The notes: a model not told the origin generated them from the letters alone. Counted from the first letter of the stretch, positions 15,814-26,219 are shown. The stretch: DNA of 64,000 nt from Exiguobacterium sibiricum 7-3 (GCF_000620865.1 NZ_KK211190.1:1129971-1193970), one strand, 5' to 3'. Numbers and translations: made by a program.

Positions 15814-17827
15814 AGTAACTGCATTAAAAGGAGTCGGGCGGGATTTAGCCCGTAAACTTGAAGAAATGGATATGCTGACGATTGCGGACGTGCTTGAGCA
15901 CGTCCCGTTTCGTTATGACGATTTTGTAACCGGCAGTCTGACAGAGGCCATCCATGAAGACAAGGTGAAATTCACGGGACAGGTCCAATCAGAAGCGCTT
16001 GTCCGTTATTACGGAAAAGGAAAAAACCGGTTGACGTTCCGGCTGCTTGTCGAAGACCGTTACAGCGTTACCGTGACGATGTTCAACCGTGCCTTTTACA
16101 AAGATCAGTTGAAACTCGGCGAAGAAGTGACGGTCAGTGGAAAATGGGACTTACACCGGATGACGATTTCGGCAACGGAATTACAATTCGGAGCGATTGA
16201 AGGGGAATTGACACCGGTCTATTCGCTAAAAGGAGATATGCGGATGAAGACATTCCGGCGGGTCGTTGAACTGGCTTTTGCCGAAAGTGAAACACTCGAA
16301 GAACGCATTCCGGATAACATTCGCAAAACGTACCGATTACTGGATCGCATGACGATGTTGCGCCGGTTACATTTTCCGACGACCCGTCAAGACTTGACGA
16401 CTGCCCGAAGAAGTTATGTGTATGAAGAATGTCTATATTTCCAACTGAAGTTGCAGACGTTACGTCTTGGGAAACGAAAGGGACAAGGTCTTGCTCTTCC
16501 GTTATTTCAGGAAGACATCGATCAATTCATCGCGACGTTACCTTTCCCGCTCACGGGAGCACAACAACGAGTGACAGAAGAAATCTTAGCCGACATGCAT
16601 CGATCGGAACGGATGAATCGGCTTCTCCAAGGGGACGTCGGAAGCGGGAAAACGGTCGTGGCCGCCATTGCTCTTTTTACTGCCGTCCGTGCCGATAAAC
16701 AGGGTGCATTGATGGTGCCGACAGAGATTTTAGCGGAACAGCATGCCTCATCACTTGCCCCACTACTTGAGCCGTTCGGGATCAAAGTCGGATTATTGAC
16801 GAGTTCCGTCAAAGGGAAAAACCGATTGCTCCTACTGGAAGCATTACGGCAAGGTGAAATTGATGTGTTGGTCGGGACCCATGCCTTGATTCAAGATACA
16901 GTCGTCTTTAAGGATCTTCATCTTGTCATTACGGATGAACAGCACCGGTTTGGTGTCGAACAACGAAAACGCCTCCGGGCGAAAGCAGATCAGGCAGATG
17001 TTCTTTATATGACGGCAACACCGATTCCACGGACACTAGCGATTTCCGTGTTTGGCGATATGGATGTCTCAATCATTGACGAGATGCCGGCAGGAAGAAA
17101 AGAAATTGAAACTTATTGGGCAAAACCGGAACAAATGGAACGTGTCTTCGGATTTGTCGAAAAAGAGTTACTGCTCGGTCATCAAGCGTATATCATCACG
17201 CCACTGATTGAGGAATCTGAATCACTTGATGTTCAAAATGCAATCGAACTGCATTTGCTTTTGACAGAACGGTTTTCAGCGCAACGTGTCGGATTGATGC
17301 ACGGCCGGCTCAGTTCGTCAGAAAAAGACGACGTCATGCAGGCTTTTAAGGAAAATCAAGTACAAGTCCTGGTCTCGACAACCGTCGTCGAAGTCGGTGT
17401 CAACGTTCCGAATGCCTCGATCATCGTCATTTACGACGCGGAACGGTTTGGTTTAGCACAATTGCACCAGTTACGTGGTCGGGTCGGGCGGGGAGCTGCC
17501 CAATCATTTTGTATCCTGATTGCCGATCCGTCTTCCGACACAGGAAAAGAACGGATTAAAACGATGACAGAGACAAACGACGGATTTAAGTTAGCTGAAA
17601 AAGATTTGGAATTACGAGGGGCCGGGAACTTCTTCGGAACCGAGCAAAGCGGGTTGCCCCGATTCGTGCTGACAGATCCGGCACTCGATATCCAAGTGAT
17701 GGAGACTGCACGAAACGACGCAGTTCGCCTGTTACGTTCTGATGCCTTTTGGCAACATCCGGAGTACGCGGTTTTACGGCAATACATCGAACAGCAGGGA
17801 CTGCTGGACGGAGAAAGAATCGAATAA
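15797..17827 (+). CDS. recG: ATP-dependent DNA helicase RecG
   Basis: RecG (676 residues) remodels stalled forks and migrates branched DNA. The N-terminal wedge/OB region spans about residues 1-250. The helicase core shows Walker A (GDVGSGKTV), the DEQH box (TDEQHRFGVEQR), TATPIPRT, and motif VI (QLHQLRGRVGRG). The ATG at 15797 lies inside sdaAA after GGGGAA and matches the usual N-terminal length; an earlier in-frame start at 15740 would extend the overlap without homology. Known elsewhere to act in the same fork-restart network as PriA. Confidence 0.95.
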   Translation: MNPSNKVTALKGVGRDLARKLEEMDMLTIADVLEHVPFRYDDFVTGSLTEAIHEDKVKFTGQVQSEALVRYYGKGKNRLTFRLLVEDRYSVTVTMFNRAFYKDQLKLGEEVTVSGKWDLHRMTISATELQFGAIEGELTPVYSLKGDMRMKTFRRVVELAFAESETLEERIPDNIRKTYRLLDRMTMLRRLHFPTTRQDLTTARRSYVYEECLYFQLKLQTLRLGKRKGQGLALPLFQEDIDQFIATLPFPLTGAQQRVTEEILADMHRSERMNRLLQGDVGSGKTVVAAIALFTAVRADKQGALMVPTEILAEQHASSLAPLLEPFGIKVGLLTSSVKGKNRLLLLEALRQGEIDVLVGTHALIQDTVVFKDLHLVITDEQHRFGVEQRKRLRAKADQADVLYMTATPIPRTLAISVFGDMDVSIIDEMPAGRKEIETYWAKPEQMERVFGFVEKELLLGHQAYIITPLIEESESLDVQNAIELHLLLTERFSAQRVGLMHGRLSSSEKDDVMQAFKENQVQVLVSTTVVEVGVNVPNASIIVIYDAERFGLAQLHQLRGRVGRGAAQSFCILIADPSSDTGKERIKTMTETNDGFKLAEKDLELRGAGNFFGTEQSGLPRFVLTDPALDIQVMETARNDAVRLLRSDAFWQHPEYAVLRQYIEQQGLLDGERIE

Positions 17828-17830
17828 TAC

Positions 17831-17859
17831 TTGAAAGTGAACAACAAGGGATATATACT
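17831..17859 (+). promoter_or_regulatory. fapR operon promoter
   Basis: TTGAAA (17831-17836) and TATACT (17854-17859) are 17 bases apart, a near-consensus sigma-A promoter. The FapR operator begins four bases after the -10, so it covers the transcription start. Confidence 0.85.
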
Positions 17860-17862
17860 ACT

Positions 17863-17881
17863 ATTAGTACCAGGTAATAAT
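17863..17881. promoter_or_regulatory. FapR operator
   Basis: ATTAGTACC-A-GGTAATAAT is an inverted repeat of nine-base arms with one mismatch, close to the known FapR box built around TTAGTACC. It overlaps the start region of the fapR promoter. This predicts that FapR represses its own operon and that malonyl-CoA or malonyl-ACP relieves it. Confidence 0.9.
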
Positions 17882-17912
17882 GGTAGACATCCTTCTTGTG
17901 GGAGGAACGTAC

Positions 17913-18482
17913 ATGCGGGTACCTAAAAAAGAGCGACAAACTGAATTACAGCATACAATTGAACAAAATCCGTTCATTACGGACGAAGCACTAGCAACTC
18001 ATTTCAACGTCAGTATCCAAACGATTCGTCTGGACCGGATGGAGATGAAGATTCCGGAATTACGTGAACGAATTAAACACGTCGCGACGGAACGGTTGGA
18101 TGATGTGCGTACATTGACTGAAAATGAAGTCATTGGTGATATGATTGACCTGAAACTGGATACATCGGCGATTTCGATTTTAGAAATCCTTCCGGAACAC
18201 GCGTTCAGCCGAAATGCGATTGCCCGCGGACATATTTTGTTTGCTCAAGCCAATTCATTGGCAATCGCCTTGATTGATGATGAACTGGCCTTGACGACGA
18301 AAGCCAATGTCCAGTTCACACGGTCCGTTCATGTTGGTGAACGTGTCGTGGCGAAAGCATTCGTCAGCTCGCATCGACAAGATGGACGATCGGACATCAA
18401 TGTCGAGAGTTTTGTCGGCGACGAGTGTGTGTTCATCGGTGAATTCACGGTGTATCGAAGTAGTAAGGAGGAATCAAAATGA
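17913..18482 (+). CDS. fapR: Transcription factor FapR, fatty-acid biosynthesis repressor
   Basis: FapR represses lipid-synthesis genes until malonyl-CoA binds. The 189-residue protein has an N-terminal DeoR-like helix-turn-helix ([22 protein letters not shown]) and a C-terminal hot-dog fold effector domain ([20 protein letters not shown], then [14 protein letters not shown]). The ATG at 17913 follows GTGGGAGGA; the in-frame ATG at 17880 overlaps the operator and is unlikely. It overlaps plsX by four bases and heads the fapR-plsX-fabD-fabG-acpP cluster. Confidence 0.96.
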   Translation: MRVPKKERQTELQHTIEQNPFITDEALATHFNVSIQTIRLDRMEMKIPELRERIKHVATERLDDVRTLTENEVIGDMIDLKLDTSAISILEILPEHAFSRNAIARGHILFAQANSLAIALIDDELALTTKANVQFTRSVHVGERVVAKAFVSSHRQDGRSDINVESFVGDECVFIGEFTVYRSSKEESK

Positions 18483-19474
18483 TTTTAGCAGTAGACGCAA
18501 TGGGAGGAGATCATGCTCCACGCGCCATCGTAGAAGGAGTCGTTCAATTTTTAGCGGAACGTCCAACGGAACAGATTGAAATTCGGTTGGTTGGCGATGA
18601 ATTAAAGTTACGTTCGTATGACATCAAGGATCCACGTGTGAAAATCGTTCATGCCGCATCCGTCATTACCGGAGAAGACGAACCGGTCCGCGCAATCCGT
18701 CGCAAGAAAGATAGCTCACTCGTGGTGGCTGCAAACCTGGTGAAATCAAAAGAGGCAGATGCTTTGATTTCAGCAGGCAACACGGGTGCACTCATGACAG
18801 CCGGATTGTTTGTGATCGGTCGGATCGAAGGAATTGACCGTCCGGCATTAGCGCCGACTTTCCCGACACGAAATGGAAAAGGGGTCGTCATCTTAGATGT
18901 CGGTGCCAATCCAGATGCAAAAGCAGAACATCTTTTGGATTATGCGATTATGGGGTCGGTCTACGCAGAACAAGTCAGAGGAATTAAACAGCCGAAAGTG
19001 GCATTGCTGAATATCGGATCAGAAGCCGGTAAAGGCAATGCCCTGACGAAAGAGACCTATCCTCTGCTTGAGACCGCTCCCATCCATTTTGTCGGTAACG
19101 TTGAGGCGCGAGAAGCGATGAGCGGTGAAGTAGATGTCATCGTAACTGAAGGTTTTGCCGGAAATACGCTGTTAAAGAGTACAGAGGGTGCCGCTAGTAT
19201 GATCATGGGCGTCATGAAAGAACAATTCATGAGTTCGTTCAGTTCAAAAATTGCGGCCTTGATTCTAAAGCCGAAACTGAAAAAAATGAAACAACTGCTT
19301 GCTTATGAAGAATACGGCGGAGCCGGATTGTTCGGGATTGCCGCTCCGGTCATCAAAGCACACGGCTCAAGTAATGCCTATGCATTCAGCCGGGCGTTGG
19401 CACAAGCAGAACAGATGGTTGAACAACAGGTAGTCACAAAAATCATCGAGGCAAAGACAACGAAAGAAATCTAA
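18479..19474 (+). CDS. plsX: Phosphate acyltransferase PlsX
   Basis: Makes acyl-phosphate from acyl-ACP, the acyl donor for the glycerol-3-phosphate acyltransferase PlsY. The protein has 331 residues. Seen: [11 protein letters not shown] at the start, [22 protein letters not shown] and [16 protein letters not shown], all typical. Start ATG overlaps the fapR stop (ATGA), so translation is coupled. Upstream FakA can also make acyl-phosphate, so both entry routes meet here. Confidence 0.97.
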   Translation: MILAVDAMGGDHAPRAIVEGVVQFLAERPTEQIEIRLVGDELKLRSYDIKDPRVKIVHAASVITGEDEPVRAIRRKKDSSLVVAANLVKSKEADALISAGNTGALMTAGLFVIGRIEGIDRPALAPTFPTRNGKGVVILDVGANPDAKAEHLLDYAIMGSVYAEQVRGIKQPKVALLNIGSEAGKGNALTKETYPLLETAPIHFVGNVEAREAMSGEVDVIVTEGFAGNTLLKSTEGAASMIMGVMKEQFMSSFSSKIAALILKPKLKKMKQLLAYEEYGGAGLFGIAAPVIKAHGSSNAYAFSRALAQAEQMVEQQVVTKIIEAKTTKEI

Positions 19475-19487
19475 AGGGGTGAGACGG

Positions 19488-20408
19488 ATGGGTAAAACGG
19501 TTTGGATGTTTCCAGGTCAAGGTTCACAAATGCCAGGAATGGGACAAACGCTTCTACATCATGAAGAGTCACGTCAAGCATTGATGGACCTTGGGACACG
19601 GATTGGTCTCGATTTAACGGATTTATTGACGACGGGGACAAAAGAAGATTTGAAGCCGACAGAAATCGCACAACCTGCCATCGTTGCACACAGCACGCTG
19701 CTTGCGAATCGTTATGCGGCACTTGGTCATCGACCGGACTTCGTACTCGGACATAGTGTCGGAGAGTACAGTGCACTCGTTGCAGCGTCTGTGTTAACAG
19801 CAAGTGAAGCGGTTTACCTCGTTCGTGAACGGGGTAATCTGATGAATCAAGTGACAGGCGGTACGATGGCAGCTGTCATCGGGCTGAACGATGTCGAAGC
19901 CGCACATCATGCGGTCGAGTCCATCGCGGCAACAGGAGAGATCGTCCAAATCGCAAACTACAACTGTCCGGGACAATTCGTGATTTCAGGACAAGTTGCA
20001 GCTGTCGAGACGGCGACTGCGAAATTAAAAGAGTTGGGTGCGAAACGTGTCCTTCCGCTTGATGTATCGGGAGCGTTCCACTCGTCGTTAATGACTCCGT
20101 TCGCCTCACGATTTGAAGATATCTTGGTTTCTTCACCTTTCCAGACGGCGAAAACAAAATTCATCTCGAACGTCGATAGTGATTTTCACGATCAGCCAGA
20201 TGAATTGATTCGTTTACTGGTTCAACAATTGTATTCACCGGTTCGTTTTGAATCCTGTGTGGAAAAATTGATTGAAGAGGGTGCGGATACATTTATCGAA
20301 TTCGGTCCGTCGTCACCACTGAGTGGTCTCGTCAAGCGGATTAAAAAAGATGTCAAGATCGTCAGTATCACGACACTTGAACAATTGGAAGCGGAGGCGA
20401 TTCGTTGA
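19488..20408 (+). CDS. fabD: Malonyl CoA-acyl carrier protein transacylase
   Basis: Moves malonyl from CoA to ACP to feed fatty-acid elongation. The 306-residue protein has the oxyanion motif FPGQGSQ and the nucleophile Ser90 in [11 protein letters not shown]; conserved SGAFHS lies later with the catalytic histidine. The ATG at 19488 follows AAAGGGG with normal spacing. A GTG-led reading at 19479 is less likely. Its stop overlaps the fabG start. Confidence 0.97.
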   Translation: MGKTVWMFPGQGSQMPGMGQTLLHHEESRQALMDLGTRIGLDLTDLLTTGTKEDLKPTEIAQPAIVAHSTLLANRYAALGHRPDFVLGHSVGEYSALVAASVLTASEAVYLVRERGNLMNQVTGGTMAAVIGLNDVEAAHHAVESIAATGEIVQIANYNCPGQFVISGQVAAVETATAKLKELGAKRVLPLDVSGAFHSSLMTPFASRFEDILVSSPFQTAKTKFISNVDSDFHDQPDELIRLLVQQLYSPVRFESCVEKLIEEGADTFIEFGPSSPLSGLVKRIKKDVKIVSITTLEQLEAEAIR

Positions 20409-21136
20409 ATAAAGTAGCACTCGTAACCGGTGCATCACGCGGAATCGGAGCCGCTATCGCCAAACGATTGGCGACAGACGGATTCCGGATTGTCGTGAAC
20501 TACGCCGGGAATATAGCAAAAGCAGAAGAAGTCGTATCGTCTATCGTCGATGCGGGTGGTGAAGCCATCGCCGTCCAAGCAGACGTTGCAGACGCCGAAC
20601 AAGTGAAAGCATTGCTGAAGACGACACTGGATACGTACGGTCAGCTGGATTGCGTCGTCAACAATGCCGGTATCACGCGGGACGGTCTGTTGATGCGAAT
20701 GAAAGAAGCAGATTTTGACGCCGTTCTGAACACGAACTTAAAAGGTGCGTTTCTTGTGACGCAAGCGGCGACGCGTCCCTTGTTGAAATCGAGCGGCCGC
20801 ATCATCAATATCGCTTCCGTCGTCGGGATCACCGGTAATCCGGGTCAAGCCAACTATGTGGCGGCAAAAGCCGGTCTGATCGGATTTACGAAGTCGGTCG
20901 CCCGTGAACTGGCGAGCAAAGGCGTTACGGCAAATGCGATCTGTCCTGGTTTCATTGAAACCGATATGACGGATGAATTGACAGAAACACAACGCAATCA
21001 GACACTCGACCAAATTCCGTTAAAACGATTTGGTCAGACGGAAGATATCGCGTCGCTCGTCAGTTTTATCGCGTCAGACAATGCCCGTTACATCACTGGT
21101 CAAACTTTGGCAGTCGATGGCGGCATGACAATGTAA
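20405..21136 (+). CDS. fabG: 3-oxoacyl-[acyl-carrier-protein] reductase
   Basis: NADPH-dependent short-chain dehydrogenase of 243 residues that reduces 3-ketoacyl-ACP in each elongation cycle. Seen: [12 protein letters not shown] (cofactor loop), NNAGIT, and the Tyr-x3-Lys pair in NYVAAKAGL. The start is TTG at 20405, overlapping the fabD stop by four bases, with GGAGGCG inside the end of fabD as the ribosome site. Length and N-terminus match FabG. Confidence 0.97.
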   Translation: MNKVALVTGASRGIGAAIAKRLATDGFRIVVNYAGNIAKAEEVVSSIVDAGGEAIAVQADVADAEQVKALLKTTLDTYGQLDCVVNNAGITRDGLLMRMKEADFDAVLNTNLKGAFLVTQAATRPLLKSSGRIINIASVVGITGNPGQANYVAAKAGLIGFTKSVARELASKGVTANAICPGFIETDMTDELTETQRNQTLDQIPLKRFGQTEDIASLVSFIASDNARYITGQTLAVDGGMTM

Positions 21137-21205
21137 GTGAACTGTGGTACTACTTTGCCAAATTGGCAATCATCTTATATACTCAACTCATGGAGGGATT
21201 TTCAA

Positions 21206-21445
21206 ATGACAAAAGAACAAATTTTAGTAGACGTGCAAGAAGCAATCGCAGAGAAGTTAGGCAAAGAACAGAGTGAAATCACACTCGACAAATCGTTTAA
21301 AGACGATCTCGGAGCAGATTCACTTGAAGTCATGGAACTCGTTATGGATCTCGAAGACAAATTCGAAATCACAATCGAAGATGACCAAGCAGAAAACCTA
21401 AAAACAGTCGGCGATGTCGTCAGCTACATCGAAACACAAGTCTAA
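21206..21445 (+). CDS. acpP: Acyl carrier protein
   Basis: Small acidic carrier (79 residues) for growing acyl chains. The phosphopantetheine is attached to Ser39 in GADSLEVMELVM. The ATG at 21206 is chosen for the TGGAGGG site and the standard N-terminus; the frame runs open back to 21137 without homology. The 69-base gap after fabG may allow separate control, but no clear promoter is visible. A stem-loop follows the gene. Confidence 0.98.
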   Translation: MTKEQILVDVQEAIAEKLGKEQSEITLDKSFKDDLGADSLEVMELVMDLEDKFEITIEDDQAENLKTVGDVVSYIETQV

Positions 21446-21452
21446 TACATGA

Positions 21453-21489
21453 AGCTGGCCCACCGCGTTTTTGCGGTGGGATTTAGCTG
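21453..21489 (+). terminator. Stem-loop between acpP and rnc
   Basis: CCCACCGC (21459-21466) pairs with GCGGTGGG (21473-21480) around GTTTTT, and flanking AGCT blocks can extend it. Only ATTT follows, so termination would be partial at best. It may set the lower level of rnc relative to acpP. Confidence 0.55.
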
Positions 21490-21502
21490 TTTAGGAGGCA
21501 TT

Positions 21503-22273
21503 ATGACGAATCAAAAAGGACGTCGTGTCCGAAAAGGACCGTATGTAAAGCGACGGAAAGACTCACGGGCTTTGGCACAAATTGAACAGAAATTCAGCCA
21601 GCTTCAAGAACGGCTGGATATTCATTTTGCGAATGTAGAACTATTGAAGCAAGCATTTACGCATTCTTCTTTTGTAAATGAACAACGTGAATCAGACGGA
21701 GATAACGAACGTCTGGAGTTTTTAGGCGATGCCGTATTAGAATTGACGGTCTCCAGGTATTTATTTCAGCACTATCCGGAACGTTCCGAGGGGGAATTAA
21801 CAAAGCTGCGTGCGGCCATCGTGTGTGAGCCGTCACTGGTCCAGTTCGCGAATCATTATGAGTTTTCTGAAATGATTCTACTTGGTAAGGGGGAGGAACT
21901 GACAGGAGGAAGAAATCGTCCGGCACTACTAGCGGATGTGTTTGAAGCCTTCATCGGTGCCTTGTATCTGGACCAAGGGATTGAAGCTGCAGAACGATTC
22001 CTCGCCGAAGCGGTTTTTCCGAAAGTGGCATCCGGATTTTTTGAAGAACAAACTGATTTTAAAAGCCAGCTCCAAGAAGCGATCCAACGTGTCGGACTGG
22101 GGCAAATCGAGTATGAAATCATCGAAGAACGTGGTCCGGCGCACAGTCGTGAGTTCATCTCGCGCGTTCACATCGCGGATAAGCTAGAAGGCATCGGTAC
22201 CGGTCGTTCGAAAAAAGAAGCCGAACAGCAGGCCGCTAAGCAAGCATTGCTGGAACTTAAAAACAGCTTCTGA
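21503..22273 (+). CDS. rnc: Ribonuclease III
   Basis: Double-strand-specific endoribonuclease that processes rRNA precursors and other RNA. The 256-residue protein has the catalytic signature [13 protein letters not shown], the second acidic site [14 protein letters not shown], and a C-terminal double-stranded RNA-binding domain from about residue 180 ending in the [13 protein letters not shown] helix. The ATG at 21503 follows TTAGGAGG. The basic N-terminal extension ([14 protein letters not shown]) is notable. Confidence 0.97.
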   Translation: MTNQKGRRVRKGPYVKRRKDSRALAQIEQKFSQLQERLDIHFANVELLKQAFTHSSFVNEQRESDGDNERLEFLGDAVLELTVSRYLFQHYPERSEGELTKLRAAIVCEPSLVQFANHYEFSEMILLGKGEELTGGRNRPALLADVFEAFIGALYLDQGIEAAERFLAEAVFPKVASGFFEEQTDFKSQLQEAIQRVGLGQIEYEIIEERGPAHSREFISRVHIADKLEGIGTGRSKKEAEQQAAKQALLELKNSF

Positions 22274-22277
22274 TATG

Positions 22278-22312
22278 AAAAAGGCACCCATTTTAAAATG
22301 GAGTGCCTTTTT
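22278..22312. terminator. Bidirectional terminator, rnc / UPF0435 gene
   Basis: AAAAAGGCAC and GTGCCTTTTT pair around an inner ATTTTAAAAT palindrome. A-run on the left and T-run on the right allow use from both sides by the convergent genes. Confidence 0.9.
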
Positions 22313-22322
22313 GTGAGGAATC

Positions 22323-22523
22323 TTAAACGGTTTTGAGTGATTTCAGTTCATCGACGATAGCATCGACTTCTGCTAACGTCAAAGACTCACGCATCATGAC
22401 GAAGTCATAAATCTCTTTTAAATCATCATTTTTCGTGCCGTCGAATTGTTCCGCCTTGATGACACCTTTGTTGATAATGTTTAATTTATCCAGAATGTCT
22501 ACAATCATTTGTTCAATTGTCAT
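22323..22523 (-). CDS. UPF0435 (DUF1128) family protein
   Basis: A 66-residue small acidic protein. Segments DILDKLNIINKGVIKAEQF, LKEIYDFVMMRESLT and IVDELKSL resemble the uncharacterised YfkK-type family found across Bacilli. The ribosome site AGAGGAG lies before the ATG on the - strand. It is convergent with rnc and divergent from smc; the gene is not at this place in Bacillus. Function unknown. Confidence 0.75.
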   Translation of the reverse strand: MTIEQMIVDILDKLNIINKGVIKAEQFDGTKNDDLKEIYDFVMMRESLTLAEVDAIVDELKSLKTV

Positions 22524-22560
22524 GTCTTAAAATCTCCTCTTCATTTCTTTAAGCCTAACA

Positions 22561-22607
22561 TTACCATAAAAGCTACCATTTTGTAGACCTTTCGGCTATG
22601 GTAAACT
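22561..22607 (+). promoter_or_regulatory. Inverted repeat and weak promoter before smc
   Basis: TTACCATA (22561-22568) and TATGGTAA (22597-22604) are perfect 8-base arms 28 bases apart. The right arm overlaps a possible -10 TAAACT (22602-22607), with TTTTGT 17 bases upstream as a poor -35. It could be an operator or chance; no known regulator is recognised. Confidence 0.35.
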
Positions 22608-22649
22608 AAAAGAAAATCAAAAAGAAATTTAAACATATGGGTGGTCAAG

Positions 22650-25600
22650 ATGTACTTAAAACGAATTGAAATCAATGGCTTCAAGTCATTTGCCAGTCGG
22701 ACGGAGCTCGACTTCCTTCCGGGAGTCACGGCCGTCGTCGGACCAAACGGCAGTGGGAAGTCCAATATATCGGATGCTGTGCGCTGGGTGCTCGGTGAGC
22801 AATCAGCTAAATCATTACGCGGTGGGAAGATGGAAGATGTCATCTTTGCCGGAAGTATCACGGAACACCGGAAACAATTTGCGGAAGTCACGCTCGTGCT
22901 CGACAATGAGTCGGGGACTGTTGCCTTGCCGTATCAAGAAATCAATGTAACACGGCGTGTCAGCCGGAACGGTGACAGCGATTATTTTTTAAATAAAAAA
23001 CCATGCCGATTAAAAGATGTTCTGGATTTATTCATGGATACCGGATTGTCGCGTGACGCGTTCGCCATCATCGGTCAAGGGCGGGTCGAACAAGTGATTT
23101 CCGGAAAACCGGAAGAACGACGTGCTGTCATCGAAGAGGCGGCAGGTGTCTTAAAATACCGCAACCGTAAAAAACAGGCTGAACGAAAGTTAACAGATAC
23201 AGAAACAAATTTGTCACGGGTCGATGACATCTTATTTGAACTGGGTGGACGAATCGAACCATTACGGGAACAAGCATCATTGGCAAAAGAATTTTTAGTT
23301 GCCCGTGAACGGTACGACTTCTTGGAGCGGGGCATCATTGCAACCGAAATTCAACAATATAAGACACAACTCGCTGACGTGTCGACTGAAATCGAATCGT
23401 GCCAAACTCAATTATTGACTGAGCAAGACCGGTTACAAGATACGATCGCAACACGGGAAACGCAAGAAACGTCGCTAGAACAGACACGGCGACTTGAGAC
23501 GGAAATGCAGGATCGTTTACGGCTTGTCTCGAATAAACTTGTTGAAATCGAAGGGGCATTGAACCTGGCGAAAGAACGGGAAAAACACGGGGCGGAAATG
23601 AAGGCGCGTCTGGAACAGGAAGTAGCAGTTGCTGAACAACGCGTAGCGCAAATCGAGCAAGAGGAACAGACGGTGCTGAGACAACAGCAACAGACTCAGC
23701 AACTGTACCTCGATACTGTCGCGCAACGGGAACAAGCCGATGCTGCCTTGTCTTACTCCGACCGGGATTTTGAAAAAGAGGCCGAACAATTACGTTCGGA
23801 GGCCTTTGAAGTGGCCAGCCGTCTGGCGGCGGCAACGAATGCTTACCATCGAGCCAAACAAGATCTTCTTCATGCAGAAGAACAGCAAATCAGTTTTTCT
23901 AAAAATGTCGGGTCAAAACAAACGGACCGATCGACGTATGAAGCGGAAACGATTCGTTTGGAACAACAGGTGGAAGAGTTACGGAACCGTTTAGAAACGT
24001 TGCGTCAAGAAGAACACGCACAACAAGACCGACATCGTCAGCAACAAGAGACGTTCCGGCAAATGGAGCAATCCATCATCGATCTCCACCGGCGTCGCGA
24101 TAAGACAGAAGACCGGATTGAGTTTTTGGAATCCGTCAAAGCAGACTACAGTGGTTATTTCGGAGCCGTCAAAACCGTTTTGAAACAACGGGACCGGATT
24201 GCTGGGATCCATGGGGCTGTCGCGGAACTGATTACCGTTCCTGCCCGTTTTGAGGCGGCGATTGAAACCGCTTTGGGCGGAGCGATGCAAAATGTCGTCG
24301 TCGATACAGATGTGACAGGTCGGAAACTGATTCAGGAACTACGTCGGTTAAACGCCGGGCGGGCGACATTCATGCCGCTCTCGTCCATTCAGCGTCGTGA
24401 ACTGAGTACTTCCGTGCAAGAAAGTCTATCGGGCATGTCCGGTTATCTTGGCGTCGCGAGTAATCTGGTCACGACACGAGAAGACTTCACAAAACTGAAA
24501 GATAATTTACTGGGGACGACACTGGTCGTTGAATCGCTTGAACAAGCCAATGCGATTGCCCGTTCGACAGGACATCGTTACCGGATCGTGACGCTCGAAG
24601 GCGACGTCGTCAACGTCGGGGGATCGATGACGGGAGGCAGTCGGAAAAAAGGAACACCTCTCTTCAGTCAGTCGCGTGAACTGGAAGAGTTGCAGACTGG
24701 ATTAAAACAAGGTCAGGCTGTCATTCGGGAACAAGAGCGACGCCGTGATGAAATGAGAACGGCCATCACACAACTTGCCGGTTTACTTGAAGAAAACATC
24801 CGCAACATTCAATTGGTTCAGGCGCAATTGGAAAGTGTTCGTGAAGCCTGGACAGATGCGAAGCGTAGTCTCGCCGTCACCGCCTCGGAATTGTCGGTCC
24901 ATGATGGTCAATTGAATCGTCTTGCTGAACAAGCAACCGAAGCAAAAACGATCATTGCAACATCAGAGCAGGACATGGAACAGTTGACGAAACGCCAAGG
25001 GGAACTGCGGCAGGCTCTCGATCAGCTGAAAGAAGCGCAATCACGCGGAGCTGTTGCAGTCGAGGAATTAAAACAACAACAAGCAGAAGCATTGCTCGAG
25101 GAACGGACGATCAGTATGACACGTGATCAAATCGATCGTGAAGTGACGCGTCTCCGGGAGACACTGAGTCATGCAAAATTAGAAAGAAGTCACAAACGGC
25201 GTGACTTGAAGCATGTTCTAGAAGGATTCGATGAAGCGAAGATTGATGCGCTGCATGTTGAAAAAATGCAGATGCAACAAGAACAAACTTCAGTCGAACA
25301 CGAATTGACGCTTGTGACGAAAAAAATCCAGCAGGCAGCAGAAGATTTACGTCTGTTACGGATTCAGGAAGCGCAATTGACGGAAGCACGTCAGCGGACG
25401 ACGCAACGCCTCGATCAAGCCCGGCTTGCCCAGGGACGACTCAGCACACGTCTTGAGACACGTCACGAAACACTGGAGGAAATGGGTCTGGTCGCGGATT
25501 TGATTCAACCATTAACCACTTCATTCGAGGAAGCCAAGGAAGAATTGCATCTCTTGAAACGGCAACTCGAGGAAATCGGGATTGTCAATCTCGGTGCCAT

Positions 25601-26219
25601 CGAGGAATTTGCCGAAGTCGATCAACGCTTTACGTTTTTGTCGACGCAGCGTGACGATTTAGTCAGTGCGAAAACAGATTTGTATGCCGTCATCGAAGAA
25701 ATGGACCGGGAAGTCGTTCGGTTGTTCAAACAGACATACACAGCCGTTCGCGAACATTTCCGGGAGACCTTCCGGGAATTGTTTGGCGGCGGGGAAGCCG
25801 ACTTGATTTTAGTGGATCCAACCGACCTCTTGACGAGCGGTATCGATATCGTAGCCAAACCACCCGGCAAAAAGTTACAAAATCTGTCCTTATTGTCCGG
25901 TGGGGAACGTGCCTTGACTGCAATCGCCCTACTATTCGCCATCTTAAAAACACGACCAGTCCCATTCTGTGTCCTTGATGAGGTCGAAGCAGCACTCGAC
26001 GAGGCGAATGTCGCCCGGTTTGGAGAATTCGTCCACCAACTGGCACGCGAGACACAGTTCATCATTATCACCCACCGAAAGGGAACGATGGAGTCCGCCG
26101 ACGTCCTGTATGGCGTTACAATGCAACAAAACGGTATTTCCGAAGTATTATCCGTTAAACTAGAAGAAGCGAGACGGACACTCAGTGAAGAAGTAGAACC
26201 AAAGGGGATAAAAAAATGA
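22650..26219 (+). CDS. smc: Chromosome partition protein SMC
   Basis: The condensin ATPase (1189 residues) that loops and segregates the chromosome with ScpA/ScpB. The N-terminal head has Walker A (GPNGSGKSN); two long coiled-coil arms rich in Gln/Glu/Arg flank a hinge at about residues 500-680 (including GGAMQNVVV). The C-terminal head has the ABC signature (LSGGERALTA) and Walker B (CVLDEVEAALDEAN). The ATG at 22650 follows GGGTGG. It overlaps ftsY by four bases, as in Bacillus. Confidence 0.97.
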   Translation: MYLKRIEINGFKSFASRTELDFLPGVTAVVGPNGSGKSNISDAVRWVLGEQSAKSLRGGKMEDVIFAGSITEHRKQFAEVTLVLDNESGTVALPYQEINVTRRVSRNGDSDYFLNKKPCRLKDVLDLFMDTGLSRDAFAIIGQGRVEQVISGKPEERRAVIEEAAGVLKYRNRKKQAERKLTDTETNLSRVDDILFELGGRIEPLREQASLAKEFLVARERYDFLERGIIATEIQQYKTQLADVSTEIESCQTQLLTEQDRLQDTIATRETQETSLEQTRRLETEMQDRLRLVSNKLVEIEGALNLAKEREKHGAEMKARLEQEVAVAEQRVAQIEQEEQTVLRQQQQTQQLYLDTVAQREQADAALSYSDRDFEKEAEQLRSEAFEVASRLAAATNAYHRAKQDLLHAEEQQISFSKNVGSKQTDRSTYEAETIRLEQQVEELRNRLETLRQEEHAQQDRHRQQQETFRQMEQSIIDLHRRRDKTEDRIEFLESVKADYSGYFGAVKTVLKQRDRIAGIHGAVAELITVPARFEAAIETALGGAMQNVVVDTDVTGRKLIQELRRLNAGRATFMPLSSIQRRELSTSVQESLSGMSGYLGVASNLVTTREDFTKLKDNLLGTTLVVESLEQANAIARSTGHRYRIVTLEGDVVNVGGSMTGGSRKKGTPLFSQSRELEELQTGLKQGQAVIREQERRRDEMRTAITQLAGLLEENIRNIQLVQAQLESVREAWTDAKRSLAVTASELSVHDGQLNRLAEQATEAKTIIATSEQDMEQLTKRQGELRQALDQLKEAQSRGAVAVEELKQQQAEALLEERTISMTRDQIDREVTRLRETLSHAKLERSHKRRDLKHVLEGFDEAKIDALHVEKMQMQQEQTSVEHELTLVTKKIQQAAEDLRLLRIQEAQLTEARQRTTQRLDQARLAQGRLSTRLETRHETLEEMGLVADLIQPLTTSFEEAKEELHLLKRQLEEIGIVNLGAIEEFAEVDQRFTFLSTQRDDLVSAKTDLYAVIEEMDREVVRLFKQTYTAVREHFRETFRELFGGGEADLILVDPTDLLTSGIDIVAKPPGKKLQNLSLLSGGERALTAIALLFAILKTRPVPFCVLDEVEAALDEANVARFGEFVHQLARETQFIIITHRKGTMESADVLYGVTMQQNGISEVLSVKLEEARRTLSEEVEPKGIKK

